From Anaspis maculata (lineage: Eukaryota > Arthropoda > Insecta > Coleoptera > Scraptiidae), in the NCBI GenBank assembly GCA_949128115.1, contig OX421963.1, positions 52,137,306 through 52,201,305 of the forward strand: a stretch of 64,000 bases of DNA. The letters are read 5' to 3'. Below are positions 1 to 11,989 of this stretch, piece by piece. Positions within the stretch are counted from its first letter, which is position 1. Every line of letters begins with the position of its first letter. Below the pieces are notes generated by a model. The model searched no databases, was not told the origin of the DNA, and was given only the letters and a program-made list of their open reading frames with translations. Position numbers and translations under genes: made by a program.

Positions 1-480
1 ATTTTTTCAAGGCTTGGGGTCTTTTTTGACTATCTTTACTGCACTATTTCTGAAATCAGAAGGGCGCTTAGTAATGGATAATTTGTAAAATCATCTCACA
101 TTTATTCTGTATTCTAACAATTTAGTCAGCTTTTTACCTTATCGGCAGGATAATAAACTGGCATATTTTCTCTTTCCCAGATGTCTTTGAGTCGCATTTC
201 TTGGCACTTTGAGATACTTCTTGAGATGCTATTTTCTTCCAGGAATCTAGTTTTCCGAAAAAGCCACGGATTTTAAGCCAACTGTATTGATCGAAGCGCC
301 AGAGTTTCGTGAACAATTATCACGCACAAACTTGCTTCCTACTGTATCCAAAATCTCAAAAAAGTACTTTTTTTCCAATCATAACAACGCGGGTTGTTCC
401 CTAACACTTTTCTGACGTTATCAATTCAACTAGGTTGGCAACACTGACGAGCTCGTGACGTCATGTGGAAATGCCTAATT
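1..480. other. Unassigned AT-rich sequence
   Basis: No convincing gene, RNA or repeat boundary is visible. The short open frames have no recognisable domain and no splice-site context. Confidence 0.4.
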
Positions 481-1010
481 TTGACTAGAACGACTCGCCT
501 TTGATGCAGGACTCAACTCAACAATTCATTACTGCTCGGCGATCCACTTTTTCGAAAAAGTCAAACTGATATCGAAAGTATATTGGATTGGGCGTCGTGT
601 GGACCCATTTTCAAAATCGGCACGGTTCCGAATTTCTGACGGTAATTTTTTCAAAATGAAATTAGTATATTCCGTGAATTTGAAAAAACTACAATGCCAA
701 CTTTGACATGCGGTGAGCCCCACGAAATATTCCCCCACGATAAATTAATTTTTGGAAAGATAATTTTCGAAATCGGACTCACGGTTTCAGAGTTTTCATC
801 TCTAGAAAGAACCGCAAATTTTCCAACTTTTTATCCCGTGGACAGATTTTCACCATTTTTTTTACAAACAAGGGGCTACTGGCTCTTGAACATTTTCCAA
901 TAATTTTCTTCTCAATTTCCCGGGAATTTCCCTGTTGTAAATGTAAAACAGGCCTGGGTTATCGAAACCGGATTTGAATGATGGAGCCTCAAGTGAAGCC
1001 GTAATAGGCT
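481..1010 (+). repeat. R1-family repeat, partial copy (R1-a)
   Basis: Starting with the phrase for 'gaacgactcgcctttgatgc', this stretch runs parallel to 17967-18440 in the fuller R1 copy: shared segments include the GGCGTCGTGTGGA region, the CACGGTTCC region and TTTCCCGGGAATTT. The tail (CAGGCCTGGGTTATC and on to GATGGAGCC) recurs near 2150-2200. It is a truncated interspersed repeat with no coding capacity that I can see. The class is unknown. Confidence 0.6.
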
Positions 1011-1799
1011 ACTGGACATCAATCGCATTTCAGTATAAAAGTATCATAAACCTGATAAATATCTGAATGACGAATTTGTAGTTTGATAAGTTTTTCGAAA
1101 TATGATTTCATTTCGGTAAAAAATCATTTTGAAAGGAGTTATTCAAATCAGGAATAATATGCTACGTCACAGCTTGAAAGTGGGCTAGAAGGTGGGAGGG
1201 AGGAAGGAGAGGGGAACGCATTTGACATTCGACCGAAGCATTTTTTCTGGATCTATTACGTAGTGGTGTAATTTCACGTGCGAGCACAACTTTATCACAA
1301 GGAACTTATTTTTGATGCCATTGCATGGAGTTATTAAGTATTATGAAGCGAAATTGTATTAAAAAAAACTAGATTATTTGACGTGGGGTTGACATGATGG
1401 CATGCGACACTCGCAGTACTGCCACTCATATGACACTAATAACACTGTTGTGACATTAACCCGAACCCTGCACGAGCAAAAATAAGTAAATTTTAAGGAA
1501 GAATCGACCAAAATGTGAGGTCAAACCATAGCACTCCAGCATTTCATTATATTTTTTTGGTATAAATCAGTTCAAAACGAGAAGGTGTTCTTCAGTCATT
1601 GAATGGCCAACTAGAGTTTCTATTGGCTCTTCAAAATGTGACGTCACGCACTTGCCGCGCCATTCAAACAGACAAATCTTTTTCATGTTTTTTTTTATAT
1701 GTACAAAAACTTTTTTAAACAAAATCATCTTGCCAATGCAACAATTTTGGGAGGATCTTTCATAAAAAGAAATAAAAAAAAACATGTCCACTAGCCTAT
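1011..1799. other. Unassigned sequence between R1 fragments
   Basis: I see no gene or clear repeat structure here. A G/A-rich patch occurs near 1190-1215. Confidence 0.35.
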
Positions 1800-2345
1800 T
1801 GACGATCTGAACAATGAGATGATTTGGAAAAAGATTTGAAGTTTTTCCGGAAAATTCGAATTTTCAAAATTTCCAATTTCCTGCAAATCATTTTCATTCT
1901 TTCTGTGATGCCAGTTCCAGAGCGTTCACCTTCATCCATGTACCATCCAATGCGTCTGACTGCCTCACTCGCTTTTCTTTCTACATAATTTTGGTTTCTT
2001 GTGAAAAACTGCAAATTTCTGCAACTTTTTAGCTTGTGAACATATTTATGCCAGCTTCTTTTAAACAAAGGGTGCGTGATTCTTGAACATTTTCAGGCAA
2101 TTTCTCTTAAAATTCCCCAAGTTTTCCGAGAGTTTTCCACTTCAAAATAAGTAACCGGCCTGGCTTATGGAGACCGCAGACCGGACTCAAATGATGGAGC
2201 CCTTATTGGAGAAAATATCTCAATTCTTCAATCTTTCTCCCAAATTCTAACTTCCCACCCGAAGGGACGTCTCATAATAAAATTTCCATCCGTTATTTCC
2301 TACTCGTCGGGGAAGTTTTGGGGTGACACAACCGATTTTTTAAAG
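1800..2345 (+). repeat. R1-family repeat, diverged 3' portion (R1-b)
   Basis: The tail (CCCACCCGAAGGGACGTCTC at 2254 and then GGGGAAGTTTTGGGGTGACA near 2309) matches the R1 tail at 18470-18545. The middle shares TTCTTGAACATTTTC and GGCCTGG...GATGGAGCC with R1-a. The body is more diverged. Confidence 0.5.
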
Positions 2346-2536
2346 TTCCCCAATATCGCTGAGAAATCTTAATCTGGAATTTATTTTGTTTTGAACGATC
2401 ATCTGATATGCCAATTGTTGTAATCTTGTCTCTCGCTGAAGATTATTCTGCTGAAGATTAAATGAAATCAGGATGTCTCGCTAAATTCTCCATACACTCG
2501 CAACAAAATATTTCCCTCACAATAGTCTAGTCAATG

Positions 2537-3811
2537 AAGGGGGTCTAGAGGGAAATGCCGAGATCCCAATTTTTGACTTCAGGGCTGTGTTTGGACTTGT
2601 TAGGAGGTAAGCATACCAAAAGTCCCCAAACCTAGGGGGTGAGGGGGGTGCAGGGGGACACGAAGAAGGTACCGGTTTTCGGTTTTTCGGTTATATCTCG
2701 AAAACGGTTGGCCCTAGTCAAAAAGTGATCGTGTAAAAATTGAAGCTGACGAAATTTCCTACAAGACCGATCTATTCATTTTTTCATATTATTTTTCCAG
2801 CCCGTCCAAGGGAAAGTTATGTGATGATGCAGGATGCAAGAAAAACGTTCTGACACGATAGCTACCGAACCGGTAGTCTGGTCGACTTGAAATTTGGTAT
2901 ACAGACAGGGTCTTGCTGTTAAATGAGCTGATCAGCTTTTGGCTTGTCATCTGTCAAACGGAAGTGTCACTATAAAAAAATGACAGAAGCTATATTTCAC
3001 AAAACTTGACTTTCAAAATGCCGTTTGGAAGCCCATAAAAAACTGTATTCAGAACAGTTGAAAATATTACCCTATCTGTCATCTGTCAAATAATAAAAAA
3101 TGTCAAAGTTCAAAACTTCACCATTCAATCATTCAAAATCTATCCGATGGATTAGGACCACATTTGGCAGGAAGCAACAAAACATAAGAGTCAAATTAAG
3201 TCTGCAGTTGCAGTTTTCCACCATTTTCCCGTCGGGTGTTATGAATTTTCAAAATTTCTCCTAGCCGTTGCCACTCGAGAGGGCCTCTCACCCGAATTCC
3301 GACCAGGATGACTCGCTTTTGATGCAGCACTACACTCAAAAATTCATTCCTGAATTCCTCACATCAAGATAATTATCAAATAATATACTCATTTTAAAGG
3401 AAACTTGATGCTCTACCACTTCCTCTGGAACTACTTTCTTCTCAAATGAGCGGTAAAGAAGTTACGAGGCAAAATTTACAAAAAACGTGTTCCAAAACAC
3501 AGTTTTTCGAGAATTTGCGATTTTCAAGAGCGTATTGCTCGAAAACTATAACACATATGAAAAAAATTGATGGACCATTCTTGTAGGAAATTTTGTCAGC
3601 TTCAATTTTTACACGACCACTTTTTGACCAGGGCCAACCGTTTTCGAGATATAGGCGAAAAACAAAAAACCGGTACCTTCTTCGTGCCCCCCTGTACCCC
3701 CCTCATCCCCTAGGTCCAGGGACTTTTGGTATGTTTACCTCCTAACAAGTCCAAACACAGCCCTGAAGCCAAAAATTGGGATCTCGGCATTTCCTTCTAG
3801 ACCCCCTTTTT
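2537..3811. mobile_element. FB-1: foldback element with ~260-bp inverted arms around an R1 fragment
   Basis: The left arm (2537-2800) begins AAGGGGGTCTAGAGGGAAAT and the right arm (3555-3811) is its reverse complement with scattered mismatches. Both arms contain GGACTTGTTAGGAGGTAA, a GGTACCGGTTTT segment and AAAACGGTTGGCCCT. Between them, about 2850-3345 is an R1 copy (R1-c) in + orientation. Flanks do not show a clean target duplication at the arm ends. No transposase frame is visible, so this is a non-autonomous element or a capture product. Confidence 0.75.
2850..3345 (+). repeat. R1-family repeat inside FB-1 (R1-c)
   Basis: It matches 17460-18020 of R1-d: GTCGACTTGAAATTTGGTAT, CATCTGTCAAACGGAAGTGT, GGAAGC...AACTGTATTCAGAACAGTTGA and GTTGCAGTTTTCCACCATT. 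It lacks the GTCY microsatellite and the distal half. It is enclosed by arms unrelated to those around R1-d and R1-e. Confidence 0.7.
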
Positions 3812-5125
3812 GAGCGTTCATTGCCAGGACTACAAACAGTTGGAAGTCGGAAATTCTCTCTTCTCATTCATACACGCTTTTATACCCTCTATAAAATATG
3901 GGTCTCGTATTCCTCTATCTGGGTGGTGCAGAACGTGACTTCACAATGGTCAAGCCTACATACCTACAGACAATATTTTTGAATTTCACAGCACAATGTT
4001 GATTTTGCTCCGCCGCGGTCCCCAAAATTCACGAGAACTGTTTTGTGAAATGTTTTGAAATTTAAAACCGGAATATCGGAAAAACCCGTACATTTTCGCA
4101 CATGGCTCCAGTTAAGTGTTCTAGTTCATTCAATTCGGTCGTGTCTTGTAAACTGCGAGCTTGTCTCACCCTATACCGCATTATTCAAAATGACGATGAC
4201 GGCGAGAAAAAAAGATCCAATTTGGGTAAAAAAAATCATTAAAATTAATGATTGAAAAAAAATCGCTTGAAATCAAAAAATCATGATTTAAATCAAAATG
4301 ATTTATTCGTGTCAACCCTGGGAACAATTTGGACTTTCTTTCAACAAAAACTCCACTTCGATACGACCCTCTGGTCAATAGCTACGAATTTTTGAAAACT
4401 ACCGCAAAGCTACGGCTCGGTGCATACGCAGCCCTACAAATTTGAAATCAGACGTGCCATTAACACTATTTAACGTTTTGGAATAGCCAATACTAGGTAC
4501 CTGGAAGATAATGACACTCAAACTACTAAACATTTTCGCTCAATAACAAAAAAAAAAGTAGGTAGCGCTAAAAATCGCAGGAATTTTGAAATCAACAATT
4601 TTCAAACGATTGCGTCCAAGGGGAGGCTACGGCTCGGGGCGATGCGAAACTCAGCGTGTTCTGTGTTCCCGACCGACATCAACAATACCAATTCGGCTTG
4701 GGCAAATTGAAAATCTAAGCGTAACGTTTTTAAAATCCAAGGTAAAAATTTTACGTTATGTTCTGAAAATACTCAGTAGGTACCTGAATGTATAATTAAT
4801 TATTTGGAATAGTTGACTAAATGCAAATTTTCACAAAAACAACTTCTGATCAATGCCGGCAAAGTATGCTCCCATCAGCGCCCATATTTTGCATGTCTTG
4901 GGACGCGTCTTGGCAATGCCCAAACAGTTTTTGGGATGAATTACCGACGCTGATTTGTTCTCTGGGGTCCGTGAAAACAGCTTATGTAAAGAACAATAAA
5001 AATGTTCAATTGGGAAACATGTGACAGACTACCATTTTTTCGGTTTTTCGATAAAAAAAAAATGGTTCCAATTAAAAAAAAACCTGAGATTCATGTTCAG
5101 GAGGTCGAAATTAGTTAGAAAACAT
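3812..5125. other. Mostly unassigned; holds a solo GATTTAAATC-rich end
   Basis: At about 4225-4325 the sequence on the minus strand (starting CCCAGGGTTGACACG, then AAATCATTTTGATTTAAATC) resembles the terminal region of hAT-3 at 36786, so it is probably a solo end or a degraded relative. Otherwise I see only AT-rich sequence and two similar 'gcgctacggctcgg'-type patches (4412, 4630), and no gene. Confidence 0.4.
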
Positions 5126-5836
5126 TTTTTTATAAGTAAGAAAATGACACTTATGTAGCCGGTTTGTCTGTCTGTCTGTCTTGTCTGTCTGTCCGTCTTG
5201 TCTGTCTGTCCGTAATGACGCTTATGTGACCGGTTTGTCGGTATCCATACATTGTCATCATCATTATCAAAAAACAAAGATCTCCTGTGCACTTCGAAAA
5301 AGTTGAACTTCTCTTTGGGAAATAAAGCTACAGCCCTTGAACTTTATCCGATGGATAGCTTAGGTCCACAAGGACCAAATATAGCCGGCATTTTGGCTGC
5401 GATATTGAAATCTCTTCATTAGTGGAACGGTTGTCATTAAATTTGAAACTTATCCTTTTCTAGTAATTTGTCTTGAACTTTCTTTCAATATTAGTGTCAT
5501 GATTTTCATGGAACTTAGAACTTACCTTTGTCTCGTAGGATCATTTCTTTTTTCAAGTTAAATTTCGTGTTTCCGCCACCATCTTGGCCGCCATATCGAA
5601 CTCTCTTTTATTAGTGGAAGGATTTTCATGAAACTTGGAACTTATACCCTTGTCTAGTACGATAATTCTGATTTTCAAGCCGAATTTCATGATCCTGCCG
5701 ATATTTTGGCCGCCATACTGATTTTTTTTTGCCTAAATAACGGTAGAACCCTGATGACCATCTTGCGTTCACTAATCTTTCAAATAGGAAGTGCGCTACT
5801 GAGCCTCATGCCCATGAAACATATCCACTTGTTCAA
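5126..5836 (+). mobile_element. HINE-like element, degraded copy (HINE-B)
   Basis: The order is: GAAAATGACACTTATGTAGC, a GTCTGTCTGTC/GTCCGTC microsatellite (5163-5212), a conserved spacer (AAGATCTCCTGTGCACTTC), about three degraded copies of the 118-bp satellite (near 5390, 5573, 5694) and the 3' block (GTGCGCTACTGAGCCTCATG...CCACTTGTTC). The same order is seen at 37.3-39.1 kb. Subterminal inverted repeats, a GTCY microsatellite, core satellites and a 3' hairpin are the published architecture of Helentron-associated non-autonomous elements (DINE-1, pearl). The class assignment is inference. Confidence 0.6.
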
Positions 5837-6029
5837 GCTCGGAACGTATAATATGTTATGAACCAAATCGAGTACATACATTTTTCGAAAAGCTAGAAAA
5901 ACTCTTCTAATTGATATTTGGATTTTCTTTGAATGAATTGCAGAAAATGCAGGCAGGTCTTTGGCGAGTTGTATCGATCAGCATAGCAAGAAAGACAAAA
6001 TTCTTCGAATCAGGGATTCTCCCGAGGTG

Positions 6030-6580
6030 TGGTCATATGCGCTTACCACCGCCACCACCTGCGTGCACTAGGGGCGGTCTGCCGGTCAAGTGCACCCACC
6101 GCAGTACAACAGAGTGGCGTGCATCTAAGCTGCCATATAATAAAATACTTGAATACAACAACATTGTTGCATTTTCGCGACTGATACGGGCGTCGCATGC
6201 GTTCGACCTTGCTCGAAGGGGACGGTTTTGGGTGGATGTGGAGGCGGCGGCGACGGTGGTGGTGGTGGTGGCGCGGTGAATTTCGAAGTTGCTGCTGCTT
6301 GCACCACGCCCGTACGCACGCTCATATTGATCGACATCATACGGGGAGGGCATCACCATCATCTTTCGCCTTACATCGTCTTCGACGTGAGCAGTGGCGC
6401 CGCGACGGTGCGTGGCGGCGGCGCACCGAACTAGCGACGTCTCCACCCGCCTTTCCGATTCCCACCGCCGCCGCCGCGGAACTCCTTCCTATACAGCGGT
6501 GCACCTACCTACCTCTGGTTATAGAGCGCCGGTGTGTGCGTGTGTATGGGTTTGTGTATGTGTGGGATCCCGATCGCTTT
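6030..6580. other. GC-rich trinucleotide-repeat stretch, possible promoter or 5' exon region
   Basis: This interval is far richer in G+C and CpG than its surroundings. It carries (GGT/GGC)n at 6238-6281, CCG repeats near 6462-6478 and a TG-rich run at 6528-6565. Open frames on both strands translate to low-complexity Arg/Trp/Gly or Thr/Pro runs, as expected from the repeats, so I do not call a protein. A CpG-rich patch 10 kb upstream of the PPP4R1 exon on the same strand could be its promoter or first exon, but no splice link is visible. Confidence 0.3.
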
Positions 6581-7838
6581 GACAGCCACCCGGGGTTGAT
6601 ATCCTTCCTTGCTGAAAGTGCGGAATTTCGAATGCTTCCCCGGAAAGGAAAAAACTTCGCGTTATATTCGGCAGTGGTATATAACAGTGGCCTCGTAAGA
6701 TCATCGCTTTCTTCAAGTGCAACTTATACTGTCAGGACCATCAGGACGCACCTTCACGTGGAAATCAAGATGCAGCGGGGAAAATCACAGGTCCGCACCC
6801 TTTTTTTCTTCCGAGGTTTTACCAGCGGCAGTATTTACACCTCTCTTGGACATATTTACCGTAATATGGCCCCACCGTTTTTGCTTTTTTTTTTTATTGT
6901 CAACATCAATCTGCCTCTATGTACCTATGGGGTGTTGAACTGTTTGAGAACTTGATTTTCTTTACGATAATTTTCTTATTGATCAAGTAAGCGTAAGCGC
7001 ACGGTGTCAGTAGATATCTTAATATAACTAGGCATCTGGCGAAGAACTTGGGTGTTGCAGGACGAGATTGAGAGAGTGAGAGGGTGATTTATGTCGTTTC
7101 TTTGGGGCGTTTTCTCGTAAGCTATAACTCGTTCAAAATCTGGAAAAAAACTATGTAAATAAATCGGAAAATGAGCAACTCCTTCAAAATAATCGATTTT
7201 GACCCTTGGTCCATGGCTACGTAAAATTGGCAAAAGTTGCATCGTTCAAGCGCCGCGCACACCCTTTCTCAGAACTTCGATTTGCTGCGCTGGTATGTCC
7301 GATCTAATCAATCAGAGAAATGTAATTGCATATATATTTTTATATTCAAAAATGAAATTCTCAAGAAAGGCATTGAGAATTTAATAGTGTGATTGGTTAC
7401 GCGTAATTGTCGTGACGTTGTCGGGAATAAGTTAAGATCAGGAAGTTTGATTAAATTGAGTAAATTAATAGATAATAGATTTTAATTAAGCATCCTGTTC
7501 ATGAAGAACCTTTGAAAATATGAAAAATTCTAACATAACTGTGGCTTGAAGAGTCACTCCGTGACGTTAACGTATGTAGTAGGGCGAAATCGGAGAATAT
7601 GCATAGACAATTATTATTAATTGAAAAATCTTTTGAAAACATATCGTTGATCTTGAACGGGTGGTGGGCATACGAGGGGTCCAGTGGGTAACTCATTGGC
7701 AAGAATCAGACTCCATCTTACCAATACGACAAGTTGCTTCGTTATTGTAGTTGTAGACGATGTTCTCACCAATATAAAATAAGGTCGAGTTGCTTCGTCA
7801 ATGTATGTAGAGGATGCTAATGTAAACCTAGGGCTATA
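6581..7838. other. Unassigned sequence
   Basis: No recognisable gene or repeat boundary. Open frames of 60-90 residues lack domain signatures. Confidence 0.35.
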
Positions 7839-9511
7839 TAGGGTGTTTGAAGTCTTCGGGTGGAAAATTGAACGGGAAATAAAAGTTCAGAAATGTTCAT
7901 GCAGTGAAAATTTTCATTTTCAACGGAAATATCTGACTTTCAAGTTGAATTTTTTTCGTTTTTGAAAATGTATATTCCGCCAACGGTTATCAGCTTAATT
8001 TGTCACGAGTTACCTTATGGACATCATCTACCTACAGTCCTACATATTATACAGGATGATTCAAATGTGTCGGACCAAAACTATACAGGGTGTTTGCAAA
8101 CTTGGGGTAGAAAATTGAACTGCAGTTAGCAAATTGCTCCAAAAGTGTCAGAAAAATGTTGAAATAAATTTAGGATTTTTATTTTTAGAAGTATGGAGGG
8201 TCAAAAGGTGGTTATTCGACCCCTTCCATTTTCGTTATTTTGAAATATTTCAGCAACTCTTTTGATCAGACATTTTTTCTCGAAGATGCCCGTGAAAGGT
8301 TCTAGAGCTTATTAAACTGATGTAGAGCAACAATGAACACAAACAATTCTTGTGTGAAATTTTCTGCATGCATTTTTGAAGAAGACTCGATTTTCAGGAT
8401 TTACGACTCACCCTGTATAGTTAATAAAATTACAAAAAACATTCAAAGGTTAAAAAAATTCGCTTTTTGGTCAGATGAAAAGATTTTACCAACATTTTTC
8501 AAAATAACGAAAATAAAAGGAGGACCATTTTTTTTCCAACATTTTTCTAGCACTTTTGGGGCATTTCTCCAATTGCGGTTTATTTTTCTACTCCAAGTTT
8601 GTAAACACCCTGTATAATAGTATATGAAATATTTTATAAAGCCAAAAAAAAATATCAAAGAACTCTTTCGACTTTTATTTTTGAAGTTTTCAAGGGTGAA
8701 AATGTAGTCCTTTGAACTCTTCTTGTTTCGTCATTCTAAATATTTTAGCAAACTGTTGGTGACAGATTGACAGAATTAGGAAAAAAAAACAAGTACTAGA
8801 TTTCCATTTGATACTGTACAGGGTGTCATTAAGTGAAAAATCCATGTTGTCTGAATAATTCCTCAAAAAACAGTTCTTGCTACAAAGCTCTGTGATCTTC
8901 TACTCTACAGCGGTTCAGGGACCAACCGAAGGGTTCTGAGGCATTTTTGAAAAAAATAATTTTTGAGGTTTTTGACTCATTTGGTATTGAAAAAAGATCC
9001 AGTGGTTGATATTTCTTTATCATAATTCGACCATCAAGTTCATCAAATTCTTTTGAAATGGCGAAACTAGAAGGGTTCAAAGAGTTTACCATTTGACCCT
9101 TCATTACACCAAAAAAAAATAGAAGAATTTTAATATTTCATGAATGATCCCATATAAACACTTTTAAATCACCTGTATTTCAACCAAATCCAACAAGTGG
9201 TGGCGGAGTTGTGGTGATCAACTTTCGGCAATTTTTTTTTCTCCAAATCACGATCTCTTCAACTCTGCCACCACTAGTTAGGTTTTATTAATAAAGTTTG
9301 ACAAGTAGGTAGATGATGCCCGTAAGATAACTTTTGCCAAATTTAGGCTTAGCTACTTCAACCGTTCATGAAATATCAATTCTCAAATGTGAAAAAAGTT
9401 AACTTGGAAAAGTCGGATATTGTCGAAGAAAATTGAGATTATCCAGAAATTGAGCATTCCTGAACCTTTATAATCCGTTCAATTTCCGATCTCAAGTCTT
9501 CAACCACCCTG
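7839..9511. mobile_element. FB-2: nested foldback element with CAGGGTGT-type ends
   Basis: The left end reads TA-TAGGGTGTTTGAAG (7837 on) and the right end CTTCAACCACCCTG-TA (to 9513), so TA flanks both sides. The arms pair over roughly 200 bp: AATTGAACGG and GACATCATCTACCTAC on the left recur reverse-complemented near 9300-9480. A second inverted element (8086-8612) and a third pair of arms (about 8640-8770 against 9040-9125) lie inside. No transposase is visible. Confidence 0.75.
8086..8612. mobile_element. TA-flanked inverted-repeat element nested in FB-2
   Basis: Left end TA-CAGGGTGTTTGCAAACTT, right end AAGTTTGTAAACACCCTG-TA. Arms of at least 120 bp pair with mismatches (GGGGTAGAAAA against TTTTTCTACTCC; CAAAAGTG...AGAAAAATGTT in both). 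Its ends are almost the same as those of FB-2, which suggests insertion of one family member into another. Confidence 0.75.
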
Positions 9512-9513
9512 TA

Positions 9514-10945
9514 TTAGGCTGAGCGTTTACTAGGATGGAAAACAACTTTGTGGGGGAAATTGGCTGTGTCATGTCTAGGACTCAGAATTAAGACTGACTG
9601 ACATTCGTGCATATCACAATGACACTGACTGAATTTGCCGTGGCCATGGTGACACTTGCAATCCGCATGACTTTGTCTGCAACAGCGCGCACGCGCACCT
9701 TGGGCTGAAATAGTCTATTGTTTGACATTTTCAAGCACGTATGTTGTCAACTTGTACACTTTGTACACTTCATAGTGATGGTGTTCGGATATTAGGCATT
9801 AGTTACTCTCAATTATTTTGAAACACGAGTATAGTGAGGTGTGCACTGAATTTTTGCTGACGGTACAGGGCGAGTCAAAATCACAAAAATCACAAGATAT
9901 GACACTTTTCGTTTCCATAGAATTTTTAAGCGACAACAGTACGTACAGGAGGTATCTTGATGTATCAAATGGAACGCACCCTATCAATCTGAACATAGTT
10001 TGGTAGGCAACAAGCAAGTGCTCATCTTTTTCAATTCAAGGATTTTGATTGGACAACTAGAAACTCCTGTTCAAAGCCAGAGGCCAATTTTTTTTTTAAA
10101 ACAAAACGCAGATAATCCTGCAGCAGATTTGGCAACGATTTATATAATGTCTTGGCTAGCTGGGGCAAAACGCTACCCATTCAGCCACGACTCCTTCAAG
10201 ATAGTGCAACATAAGAACTTACTGCGCGATTGCCCGGGTCCTGATTCCGGTCGTCCCGTTGTGTTGAACGTTGGTGGGCTTTACGGGCCGGCCAAAGACC
10301 CCTTTTTGTTCATGACGAAATCAAATGGAAAAAGTCCCTGTCTAACCCTGGGTTCCACAAAAAAGATAATTCGAGATCAGTTGATTCGCGATGTTTGTTG
10401 TCAATTTGTAGCTTACTGATTGATGGAAATGCTGGCTTATCTGTCAATAATGGAAAGATGATGGGTCTAATACAGATTTCAGGCATTTTTTGTGGTTAAT
10501 CACCTAGCATTTAGTAGAATAAAGTTCAGTCAATCTGCAATCAGCCTTGATCGCTGATAATCTCTTTTGTGGAACTGACGGTAAGTTTAAAAAAATTAAT
10601 TTCCAATCATGTGATATTACACACTTTCACAGTAAAAAAACTGCAGAACATTTTTTTAAATTCATCATGTTCGTGAAATCTCCTGGTGGTGCTATCAAAA
10701 TAATATCAATCTTTCTCTCGCTTTGTGCTAAAAATAATAATGGATTGATTAATGGTTGGGGCATACCGTAAAAGTGTGCATGAATTAAAATTGCCTAATA
10801 ATTGGTCGTAATTTGTTTTTAATTTACATCGATTTTTGTGATTGTTGCGTTTTATTATCGTTGAAAAATTGTGTCATGGTGGGATTGGTCGTTTTTATTT
10901 AGATTTTATATATTTATGATTGATTACTATTTTAAATTTTCAATC
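9514..10945. other. Unassigned sequence with one 139-codon open frame
   Basis: An open frame at 10000-10419 (+) is the longest here. Its translation has no domain I recognise and no nearby splice sites that would extend it. No repeat structure is visible, so this may be ordinary intronic or intergenic DNA. Confidence 0.3.
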
Positions 10946-11288
10946 TACCGGGTGGGCCATAAAAAACCGCGCTCGGAATTTTTCCTTCTAAAATTTTTAT
11001 TCCGCTACCGATTTTATCAAACTTTTCAGCATTGGATAGCCAATTGAATAGGCTATCATTTCCGTATTTCAAAATGGCCGACATATCAAAATTCAAGATG
11101 GCAGAAACAATTGAAAATAGGTCTTCTTTTGTTCTCGTTGCTTTTTATTAAAAGTTACCAGAAAGTCAAAACTAATAATGTATTATGAAAGAATAGACCT
11201 TTCTTGTCAATTCAAGACCACAACCAATAAAATCGCGTCATCTGCTGAGGAGCTATTGCGAGTTGAAGCGAAGCCTACTTTCGGTTTT

Positions 11289-11640
11289 TAGCGCATTTTC
11301 CATCTTGATGAAAATCGCTATTGCAACCGCTTTGTCCGTCCGTCCGTCCGTTCCTCGAACTCCTCCCAAACGAGACGACCTAGCTTTCTAATTTTTTCGC
11401 TGTTACATAGCTGCCACTCCCAAAAGAGGGCTAGGCTATATTGGATGTCTATATTGCGCCGCCAACATAGAGAAAACCGCCCCCGATAAACTTGAAATAA
11501 CATAATATTGCACTTTCTACCAGACCTGATGCTCTGGTGTTTTCATTTTTTGAATAATACATTGTTGCCACTTATAAACGTAAGCCAAGAAACATTCCGT
11601 CTTCAATATGCGCCGCCGACATGAAAAAACTGCTAAAAAC
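11289..11640 (+). repeat. HINE 5' block, + orientation, within FB-3
   Basis: It begins TTTTAGCGCATTTTCC, followed by ATCTTGATGAAAATCGC and a GTCC microsatellite (11333-11352). It is the inverted counterpart of 13440-13817, including the GGCGGCGCAATATAG-type segment. It abuts the left FB-3 arm directly. Confidence 0.65.
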
Positions 11641-11781
11641 CGCCCCCAATCACTTTAAAATGAAAAACATAAACCCGAAGACATAGCGATCTGATTCTTT
11701 CGATATATAAATAGCTGACTAAAAATGGGAAAGAATAGGCTACTTTTGATATGGCGCCGCCTCCAGCTTCCGCCCCCAAAA

Positions 11782-11834
11782 GAAAACAAGTGAGTATGCC
11801 TTCACGTGCGTGAGTCTCAGTAGCGCATTTTCTC
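11782..11834 (-). repeat. HINE 3' block, minus orientation
   Basis: Read on the minus strand it gives GAAAATGCGCTACTGAGACT, then CACGCACGTGAAGGCATA, ending ACTTGTTTT. The CTCACG/CGTGA stem is a short hairpin close to the terminus, as in Helitron/Helentron 3' ends. A + copy is at 15028-15076. Confidence 0.65.
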
Positions 11835-11989
11835 AAAGAGGCATATTGTGAACGTAAAGAAATTTGGTTGAAGGAGAAACACCATTCCTTGTCCACTTTC
11901 TTCACTCGAAACTCATTGTGATATTGTGTTATCAGAAAGGGGTACTTGCCAATGAAAAAGATTTGAATCAAAATTCTTTCACTCATCAA

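Noticed and set aside
6197..6955. A 252-codon open frame rich in Arg and Trp
   Set aside because: It is a translation of GGT/GGC repeats and CpG-rich DNA; overlapping frames on both strands are equally open and none has a domain.
10000..10419. 139-codon frame on +
   Set aside because: It is long for this composition but lacks any recognised motif, splice context or second copy, so I list it only as an open frame.
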